Part shown: positions 6,523 to 12,318 of the stretch, piece by piece | How the letters are laid out: every line of letters starts with the position of its first letter | Numbering within the stretch: the first letter of the stretch is position 1 | Assembly: GCA_964644655.1 (NCBI GenBank) | Contig: CAZXYA010000257.1 | Span: 1 to 12,318 of the forward strand | Direction: 5' to 3' | From: JAFMDF01 sp964644655 | GTDB lineage: Bacteria > Bacteroidota > Bacteroidia > Chitinophagales > Saprospiraceae | Length of the DNA: 12,318 nt | Made by a program: the position numbers and the translations under genes | The notes under the pieces: generated by a model | Told to the model about the DNA's origin: nothing | The model's database searches: none | The model's input: the letters and a program-made list of their open reading frames with translations, nothing else

Positions 6523-6649
6523 GTACCTTCTTTTAATAAACGACTGAATGCTTCAATTATGAATTTTCATTTTGGAAAACAATAATTTGTGAGAAAAAAT
6601 TATAATATTTGCCATCTACTATTTAACTCATTTTAAAAACCAAATATCA

Positions 6650-9600
6650 ATGCGCATTACTTCCTTTTTATTCCTTTTATCCTTTCTTAGCAGTATCCAA
6701 TTTTTACAAGCTCAAACGGAGAAGTCGAATTATAGTTTATTATGGGAGATAACTCATAATGATTTGGAAAAACCTTCTTACCTCTTTGGTACAATGCATG
6801 TTAGAGACCAGCGAGCCGCTGAATTTCCTGATTCTTTATTAATTGCGCTAGAAAATACCGAAGCCTATGCCATGGAAATTCATCCTGATACTATGGTGAG
6901 TTTTTATATGGAATTGTTTACCCAACATGCTAATGGAAATGTTTTGAAAGATCGATTATCTGAGGATGCTTATGAAAGATTGAATCAAGCAATACTGAAA
7001 AAGACAGGTAAACCTATTGATTCTCTGGAAAACCAAGATCCTTCTTTTGTGCAATATTTGTTAATGGATTTTGATGAACCTGAAACCACAACAAAAAATA
7101 GCCAAATTGTTGATTTGTATTTGTACAAACAGTCATGGTTAATGGGGAAGTCGATTTATGGCTTAGAAGAATTAAAAGATTATGATAATGTGACCAACCA
7201 ATTTTTCAATATGTTTGAGAAGGACACTTATGGGGAGATGGAGACGGAGGACATTGAAAAAATAAAATTACAACAGTATGAAGAGATGATTGAAATCTAC
7301 CAATCAGGAGATTTAAACGCTTTAGATAAGTGGTTAAACAAACAATCGGTGGACAAAGACTTTAATGAGGCAATGTTGGATGTGAGGAATCAAAAAATGG
7401 TAGAGAATGTAGAAAAAATGATGAAAAATCAGTCTACTTTTTTTGCGGTAGGGACGGCGCATTTGTCTGGAGAAAAAGGAATGTTGGCTATTTTGAAAAA
7501 TAAGGGATATAACATTAGAAAAGTACAGGCTACTTTTACGGGATATGCACAACAATTTAAACCGAAAGGAAAAGGTCCTAAATGGAATACAACTAAGAGT
7601 GAATTATTTGGTTACGAAATCCAAACACCTGGTAAAACCTATGATTTTAATGAGGTGGAAATGCCTGAAGGTATTGATTTTGAAATAAAATTCAATTTAG
7701 ATATGCTAGATATGAACGCCTTTTTGGCGATGAATATTGGCATTCCTAGCAGTAGAAAAGAGGTGAATTTAGCTGATTTAGAAACTATTTTAAATGACCA
7801 ATCGGAAGGAAAGATAAGGCAATTGCTAAGCAAACGGAGCATTACACATCAAGGTACAAAAGGGGGAGAATTTAAATATAAAGAAGGAGGAGGCAATACT
7901 TATTCGATTTGGAGAATTTTTGTTCGAGATGATGCTATTCAAATATTTGTAGTCTTCCGAGAATTTAATGATTTTAGTTCGCCTAATATTCAAAAATTTT
8001 ATGAGAGCCTACAGTTTTTCGAACCTACAAAGGTCAGAACAAATTTTAAAAAGTATGAATCTGCACATGGCGGATACACCATTGAAATGCCAGATAATGC
8101 AGACTATAGGCGAGTAACTAAAAATATTACTACTACTAATAGTCGTCCTACTATCATTCACCAATATTTAGTAACAGATAAAGAAACAGGCATTTATTAT
8201 TTAATGCAACACCATTTAATGCCCGTTGGTAATACGGTAGAGAATGAACAAATCCTGTTGAAAAATACCTTTCAAAATATGAGTACTAAATGGGAACAGC
8301 CTGATAAACAAGGTCAAGCGATTAAACAGGAAGATTTAGATGGATTAACAGGAACATTTGAAGTAGGTAAAGAGAAAGTAATATTGCGAGAATTTATCAG
8401 AGGGAATCGTTTATATCTTATGATTATAGGTGCATCTAAAAATACAGATTTAACAATAGCTGCCAATCAATTTTTTAACTCATTTAAAATAAATCCTTAT
8501 CAACATAGCGATTTAGCAAATCATGAGTTACCGATAATGGAAGCGTCTTTAGCATTTCCTAAAGATGCAACTGTTTACGAAACTTTAGAACCAGATAATG
8601 ATGGTGAATATCCCAAGATTGATGAATGGACATTTGAAGCAATGGACTCCTTATCTGGCTATAATTATGTTTTAAATGTTTATGATTTTCCACCGTATTA
8701 TGAAGCAACTGATAAAAGGGCTTTTTATGATAATTATGAAGAAACATTAAAAACTACAGAGGGTGTTCATTCGATAGTAGACACCATATTTAATGGAGAT
8801 CAAGCATGGTATATTACTTATGCTTCAAATTTGCATAAAGGTTTTACGCATTCTATTGTTTTTTTTGAAGGATCTAGACTATATGAAGCCAACTTATATG
8901 CGCCGACGGGACAGGATGCTGGGAAGGCATGGATCTATTTCAATTCTTTTAAAGCCACTACAGATTATGTGACAGGATACCTTTTTTCAGATAGAAGTGA
9001 GTCCTTATTAAGCAATCTACAATCTAGAGATACAACTATACAATTTGCCGCAAAAGACGGGATAGATAGATATGAATTATCGCCTAAGAATTTACCAACC
9101 ATTTATCAAATTTTAGAAAAAAATTATCCTTTTGACACGCTGCATGGAAGAACCATTCATGAATTAATGTTCCAAGAATTATTATATACTAATGATGCGA
9201 CAACCCTTCCGTTCTTAAAAAAATTATATACTAAAAAGGCAAAAGATGTAAATGCACAAATAACCATATTAGAAACTTTAGCGGAATTAAAAACCAAAGC
9301 AGCGTATGACCTTTATTTTGAGTTGATAGCTAATTTTGAACAAAAAGAATTTGTTGGGTATGATTATAATAGCATGATTGCGCCATTACGAGATACTTTA
9401 GCAATGACAGCTAATTACTATCCTCAAATTTTAGAATGGAGGAACAACGACGCCTTGAGGTATTATACCTATAACTTAGTCTTTAATTTTTTACAGAACG
9501 ATGTGATTGATGCTGAAAAAATAGCTAAAGATCGTGCTTTATTCCTTGGAGATGCTAAAGAATTGGTGAGCAAATATAGTTTAATGAGTATTGAAGAAAC

Positions 9601-10180
9601 GATGCCTGATATAGCCGAATACTGGCATTTAGATGCTTTAAATATCATCTTAGGGGAATTGCCAGCTGAGGTTGAAACACAAAAATATTTATCTGCTTTA
9701 TTAAGCTTACCGAGTCCTGATTTAGTTGCAACGCTGATTGATGGCTTATTATTACAAAATCAACCTGTACCAAAATCCGCCTTTGAAACGGTTTTAGGCA
9801 CACCCTATTATTGGAAAGAGTTATTAAGTAATTTAAAATTTGAAAACAATCTAGATAAAATTCCTTCAGACTTACGGACACAGAAAAATACTGCTATGGC
9901 TTATGTTTATAATGCTTTAGAAGGACAGTATAATAATTTGACAAGTTTCGATTTTATTGACAAACGAGCTTATCAAGGAGAAACAGAAAATGTCAATTTA
10001 TACCTCTTTACTTTTACCATGGAAGGATATGAAAAAACTTATATGGGGGTCGTTTCTCAACCTTTGGATGATAAGGAAATTGCAGTAAATCCTTCTTATT
10101 TTGATTATGCTAATACAGCGTATAAGCAGGAAGATAAAGCGGCGATTTATGAAGCTATATTGGCAGGATGGAAAGAATAG
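6650..10180 (+). CDS. Large exported TraB/GumN (Tiki-like) protein with three tandem modules
   Basis: Of its 1176 residues, 1-22 form a signal peptide ending LQAQ. Residues about 28-300 are a TraB/GumN domain: LLWEI (30-34), SYLFGTMH (43-50), AMEIH with E76, GLE (171-173), RN (246-247) and FFAVGTAHLSG (264-274). The two GxxH motifs (47-50 and 268-271) and a glutamate are the proposed metal and catalytic residues of Tiki-type proteases, so hydrolase chemistry is possible. About 870 residues follow that are not part of this family. Three similar units end in YESLQFF (451-457), FFNSFKI (608-614) and YFNSFKA (763-769), a period near 155 residues; each has beta strands, an extended 'LYLMIIGA'-like strand and a terminal FxxSF helix, recalling PsbP-like folds. 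Residues about 780-1090 are mostly helical, and the end (1115-1150) is beta-rich. The ATG at 6650 fits the signal peptide and follows an AT-rich leader. Domain one is confident; the rest is unassigned. Confidence 0.85.
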   Translation: MRITSFLFLLSFLSSIQFLQAQTEKSNYSLLWEITHNDLEKPSYLFGTMHVRDQRAAEFPDSLLIALENTEAYAMEIHPDTMVSFYMELFTQHANGNVLKDRLSEDAYERLNQAILKKTGKPIDSLENQDPSFVQYLLMDFDEPETTTKNSQIVDLYLYKQSWLMGKSIYGLEELKDYDNVTNQFFNMFEKDTYGEMETEDIEKIKLQQYEEMIEIYQSGDLNALDKWLNKQSVDKDFNEAMLDVRNQKMVENVEKMMKNQSTFFAVGTAHLSGEKGMLAILKNKGYNIRKVQATFTGYAQQFKPKGKGPKWNTTKSELFGYEIQTPGKTYDFNEVEMPEGIDFEIKFNLDMLDMNAFLAMNIGIPSSRKEVNLADLETILNDQSEGKIRQLLSKRSITHQGTKGGEFKYKEGGGNTYSIWRIFVRDDAIQIFVVFREFNDFSSPNIQKFYESLQFFEPTKVRTNFKKYESAHGGYTIEMPDNADYRRVTKNITTTNSRPTIIHQYLVTDKETGIYYLMQHHLMPVGNTVENEQILLKNTFQNMSTKWEQPDKQGQAIKQEDLDGLTGTFEVGKEKVILREFIRGNRLYLMIIGASKNTDLTIAANQFFNSFKINPYQHSDLANHELPIMEASLAFPKDATVYETLEPDNDGEYPKIDEWTFEAMDSLSGYNYVLNVYDFPPYYEATDKRAFYDNYEETLKTTEGVHSIVDTIFNGDQAWYITYASNLHKGFTHSIVFFEGSRLYEANLYAPTGQDAGKAWIYFNSFKATTDYVTGYLFSDRSESLLSNLQSRDTTIQFAAKDGIDRYELSPKNLPTIYQILEKNYPFDTLHGRTIHELMFQELLYTNDATTLPFLKKLYTKKAKDVNAQITILETLAELKTKAAYDLYFELIANFEQKEFVGYDYNSMIAPLRDTLAMTANYYPQILEWRNNDALRYYTYNLVFNFLQNDVIDAEKIAKDRALFLGDAKELVSKYSLMSIEETMPDIAEYWHLDALNIILGELPAEVETQKYLSALLSLPSPDLVATLIDGLLLQNQPVPKSAFETVLGTPYYWKELLSNLKFENNLDKIPSDLRTQKNTAMAYVYNALEGQYNNLTSFDFIDKRAYQGETENVNLYLFTFTMEGYEKTYMGVVSQPLDDKEIAVNPSYFDYANTAYKQEDKAAIYEAILAGWKE

Positions 10181-10502
10181 GTCTTGTTAGACTACAGGCT
10201 AATGATTTAATTTATAAATCTTTGATAGTAGTTGTCTAGAAATTAAAGGGTGTATTTCAATTTGTCGCCTCAAGCAAAATAATTGTTCCTTTTTAATTGC
10301 TTTTTCTTTTTTCTTCGATAAAAAAGAAACAAAAAATCATTATTTACGATCAGCCTGAGTTATCCATTGTCAGTTTCCTAATTGCGAATCTAACTGATAA
10401 CCAACAACTGCCAATCCTTCCAAATTGTCAGAAGTTTAATTCTAGAACTGCTGGTTACCATAGAATAACTAGCAACTGTTTTGTCAATTATGCTACTAAG
10501 TT
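10181..10502. other. Intergenic region upstream of the MocR-type regulator
   Basis: These 322 bases separate two co-directional genes. They hold an A/T-only style hairpin (10303-10329), a TCAGTT/AACTGA inverted repeat (about 10370-10396) and a distant TAACCA/TGGTTA pair (10398-10403 and 10452-10457). ACTGC/ACTGT motifs recur between 10405 and 10480. MocR regulators often bind repeated sites in front of their own or a divergent gene, so some of these may be operators, but none is strong enough to call alone. Confidence 0.4.
10303..10329. terminator. Possible weak terminator hairpin after the TraB/GumN gene
   Basis: TTTCTTTTTT (10303-10312) pairs perfectly with AAAAAAGAAA (10320-10329) around CTTCGAT. 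Nine of ten pairs are A-T, and the stem lies 123 bases past the stop at 10180. On the minus strand the stem is followed by more T and A than on the plus strand. It is an imperfect match to an intrinsic terminator, so the call is tentative. Confidence 0.22.
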
Positions 10503-11975
10503 ATGCTTCCATACAAAAACCTAATCCATCTAGACCGAAAAGCGGCAACGCCCATCTATTTACAACTGACCAATGAATTAGTCAAACTCATTCAAAATGG
10601 GCAGTTATCTGCAAGTGCCAAATTACCGAGTAGCCGCACCTTTGCCGAATTATTTCAGCTAAATCGAAACACAGTCACTAAGTCATTAGAAGAATTAGAA
10701 GCCTTAGGTTGGGTGATTATTCGACCGAAAAAAGGGACTTTTGTCGTGGATTCTTTTCCGATAGTTAGACCTAATAAATGGTCAAAAAAAGAAGTAGGAA
10801 CACAGTTACAAAGAACGGAACAATTTGAATTCTACGATTTTCCCCATTTAAAATTACCCAAAGCATTTAAACCTAATTTTGGTTTCGATGATGGTTTGCC
10901 TGATGTCCGTTTAGCCCCGATAGACGAATTAGCAAGAGGCTATGCTAGAAATGTTCGGCAATTGGCTTTTGAAAATGACCTAAGTTATAAAAAGGGGTTT
11001 GGAAATTTGGAATTGAGGGAACAATTAGTCAAAATGTTAAATGAGACCAGAGGGTTAAATATTAAGGTAGACAATGTATTGATTACTAGAGGAACAATCA
11101 TGGCAATTCATTTAGCCGCAGCAGCAAGTATTCGACCAGGAGATAAAGTCATTATTGGAGCAACAAATTATCAGACTGCCAATATGGTAGTGGAACATTT
11201 AGGAGGAGCGTTAATTCGGATTCCCGTAGATGAGAAAGGCATCCAAGTAGCAGCAATACCTGTGCTTTGTGAAGCACATAGTATTCGAGCCATTTATGTC
11301 ACTTCTCACCATCATCATCCTACAACGGTTACACTTAGTCCTGAGCGGCGATTGCAACTGTTAGAAATGGCAAAACAGTATAATTTTGTCATTTTAGAGG
11401 ACGATTATGATTATGATTTTCATTTTGGAAATAGTCCTGTATTGCCATTGGCAAGTGGGGATGTAAAAGACAGAGTTTTATATTTTGGTTCTTTTACCAA
11501 GATTATAGCGCCTGCTTTTAGAGTGGGCTATTTGGTTGGACCCGCTCGGTTAATTCAAACATTACCCAAACTAAGGAGAACTTTTGACCGACAAGGAGAT
11601 AATGTCTTAGAAAAAACGATTGCCGATTTATTAATAGATGGTACTATTCGACGGCATTTAAAAAAATCTTGGCGGCATTATAAAGAAAGACGAGATTTTT
11701 TCTGTGATTTATTAAAAAAGGAATTGGGTGATTTAGTGGAATTTCAAAAGCCAACGGGGGGCATGGCAGTTTGGGTGAAATTTGATGAGCGAATTAAAAT
11801 GCCCCAATTGAGTAAACAATTATTCCAAAAAGGAATTTTCTTTTCGGATGGTAGTAATTATAATCCACCTAATCAGGATTTGAATAGTGTTCGAATGGGC
11901 TTTGCGGCTATGAATTTGGAAGAGATTGAGCGATGTGTTTTGGTTTTGAAGGAATTGGTTTTAGGATTAAAATAA
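10503..11975 (+). CDS. MocR/PdxR-family regulator: GntR wHTH fused to PLP aminotransferase domain
   Basis: This 490-residue protein has the MocR architecture. Residues about 17-80 are a GntR winged helix (PIYLQLTNELVKLI, LPSSRTFAE at 41-49, RNTVTKSLEELEALGW, KKGTFV). A linker leads to a fold-type I aminotransferase domain (about 125-488). Visible PLP-site features are ILEDDYDYDF (297-306), SFTK with K333 as the Schiff-base lysine, FRVGYLVGP (339-347) and R464 in VRMGFA, the likely carboxylate-binding arginine. The segment TSHHHHPTT (267-275) replaces the common TPSHQ-PTG. Such proteins sense PLP, or a PLP adduct with an amino compound, and control genes for vitamin B6, GABA or related metabolism; they act in the cytosol on DNA. 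No obvious target gene lies beside it, so its regulon cannot be inferred. The ATG at 10503 places the wHTH right after a short N-terminal lead (LPYKNLIHLDRK). Confidence 0.9.
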   Translation: MLPYKNLIHLDRKAATPIYLQLTNELVKLIQNGQLSASAKLPSSRTFAELFQLNRNTVTKSLEELEALGWVIIRPKKGTFVVDSFPIVRPNKWSKKEVGTQLQRTEQFEFYDFPHLKLPKAFKPNFGFDDGLPDVRLAPIDELARGYARNVRQLAFENDLSYKKGFGNLELREQLVKMLNETRGLNIKVDNVLITRGTIMAIHLAAAASIRPGDKVIIGATNYQTANMVVEHLGGALIRIPVDEKGIQVAAIPVLCEAHSIRAIYVTSHHHHPTTVTLSPERRLQLLEMAKQYNFVILEDDYDYDFHFGNSPVLPLASGDVKDRVLYFGSFTKIIAPAFRVGYLVGPARLIQTLPKLRRTFDRQGDNVLEKTIADLLIDGTIRRHLKKSWRHYKERRDFFCDLLKKELGDLVEFQKPTGGMAVWVKFDERIKMPQLSKQLFQKGIFFSDGSNYNPPNQDLNSVRMGFAAMNLEEIERCVLVLKELVLGLK

Positions 11976-12028
11976 TGGAAGTCTTTGGAAATTAGCAACT
12001 TCTAGTTTATTTTTATTAAAAATGATTT

Positions 12029-12318
12029 ATGGCAATACAAGGAAAATATATTAATTTATTTACTGATTTTGGTTTCAAACGAGTCTTTGGAGAAGAAGCC
12101 AATAAAGATATATTAATGGATTTTCTGAACCAAATTTTACCTAAAGATTATATCATTAAAGATTTACAATTTTCTAAGAATGAGCATTTAAGACAGGGAG
12201 TAGAAAATCGTAAGGCTATCTTTGATGTGTATTGTATCTCTGCTAAAGGAGAGCATTTTATTGTGGAATTACAAAAAGCAAGACAAGATTTTTTCAAAGA
12301 CCGAAGCGTTTATTATTC
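12029..12318 (+). CDS. Rpn/PD-(D/E)XK nuclease family protein, N-terminal fragment
   Basis: An open frame starts at ATG 12029 and runs 96 codons off the right edge. The N-terminus reads MAIQGKYINL followed by TDFGFKRVFG (12-21), the signature opening of the Rpn (recombination-promoting nuclease, formerly 'putative transposase' YhgA-like) family. The core PD-(D/E)XK residues are visible as D66 in KAIFDVYC and E80-L-Q82 in FIVELQK. These proteins cut DNA with a magnesium-dependent restriction-like fold, are often present in many copies in Bacteroidota, and are not true transposases. An A/T-rich tract (TTATTAAAAATG region) precedes the start, with no Shine-Dalgarno site. It follows the regulator on the same strand after 53 bases with no strong terminator; a functional link is doubtful. 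Completeness cannot be judged because the C-terminus is outside the window. Confidence 0.85.
   Translation, partial: MAIQGKYINLFTDFGFKRVFGEEANKDILMDFLNQILPKDYIIKDLQFSKNEHLRQGVENRKAIFDVYCISAKGEHFIVELQKARQDFFKDRSVYY

Larger units (their letters stand above)
6159..6649. other. Divergent intergenic region with palindromes and a GC-richer structured block
   Basis: This 491-base region should hold the promoters of the minus-strand amidohydrolase unit and the plus-strand TraB/GumN gene. It contains two related palindromes near the amidohydrolase start, a TTTGA-TTAG-TCAAA hairpin at 6355-6368, and a GC-richer folded block at 6426-6522. No protein-coding frame is supported. A TAnnTTTG match (TAAATTTG on the minus strand at 6270-6263) lies 105 bases upstream of the amidohydrolase ATG, but it sits inside a palindrome arm and lacks an upstream TTG at the right distance, so it is only a weak promoter candidate. 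Confidence 0.6.

Noticed and set aside
7334..9881. Short minus-strand open frames inside the TraB/GumN gene
   Set aside because: They are shadows of a long, clearly coding frame and show no domain or start-site evidence.
10297..10524. A 75-codon open frame on the plus strand before and overlapping the MocR gene start
   Set aside because: It lies over a T-rich hairpin, has no ribosome-binding context or recognisable motif, and overlaps the well-supported start of the regulator in another frame.
12029..12318. Rpn-type frame as a transposase of an insertion sequence
   Set aside because: The family has a restriction-like nuclease fold rather than a DDE transposase, and no terminal inverted repeats or target duplications are seen.

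Overview
The window looks like a chromosomal segment from a member of the Bacteroidota, most likely a Saprospiria-type relative (phylum fairly sure, family only a guess). The reasons are an AT-rich genome, A-rich tracts instead of Shine-Dalgarno sites before most starts, several exported proteins whose signal peptides end in 'AQ', a surface-protein N-terminus of the gliding/T9SS type, and a secreted amidohydrolase pair of a kind I recall from this phylum. No rRNA, tRNA, CRISPR array, complete insertion sequence or phage gene is visible.

Layout. (1) 1-247, minus: the N-terminus of a secreted surface protein that runs off the left edge. (2) 248-952: an AT-rich 705-base gap with small hairpins and a 12-bp direct repeat but no supportable gene. 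(3) 953-1552, plus: a TsaC/Sua5-type threonylcarbamoyl-AMP synthase, the one clear housekeeping gene. (4) 1553-1629: a convergent gap filled by a palindromic repeat that can pair in two ways. (5) 6158-1630, minus: two exported amidohydrolase-family proteins. The upstream one is a 1013-residue double-barrel protein with one degenerate and one apparently active barrel. The downstream 432-residue one has lost its metal-binding HxH. Between them lies a 69-base multi-branched inverted-repeat element. (6) 6159-6649: a divergent gap with two related palindromes and a separate, locally GC-rich, nested-helix region that could be a structured RNA. (7) 6650-10180, plus: a 1176-residue exported protein with a TraB/GumN (Tiki-like) domain, three tandem modules of about 155 residues, and a helical C-terminal region. 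(8) 10503-11975, plus: a MocR/PdxR-type GntR regulator fused to a fold-type I aminotransferase domain. (9) 12029 to the right edge, plus: the start of an Rpn-type PD-(D/E)XK nuclease.

The genes do not form one obvious pathway. The two amidohydrolases probably act together in the envelope, the degenerate domains perhaps as structural partners or substrate-binding subunits of the active barrel. The TraB/GumN protein is another predicted envelope hydrolase, transcribed divergently from that pair. The least explained parts are the intergenic structured elements (1570-1631, 2949-3017, 6201-6277, 6426-6522) and the long unassigned part of the TraB/GumN protein.
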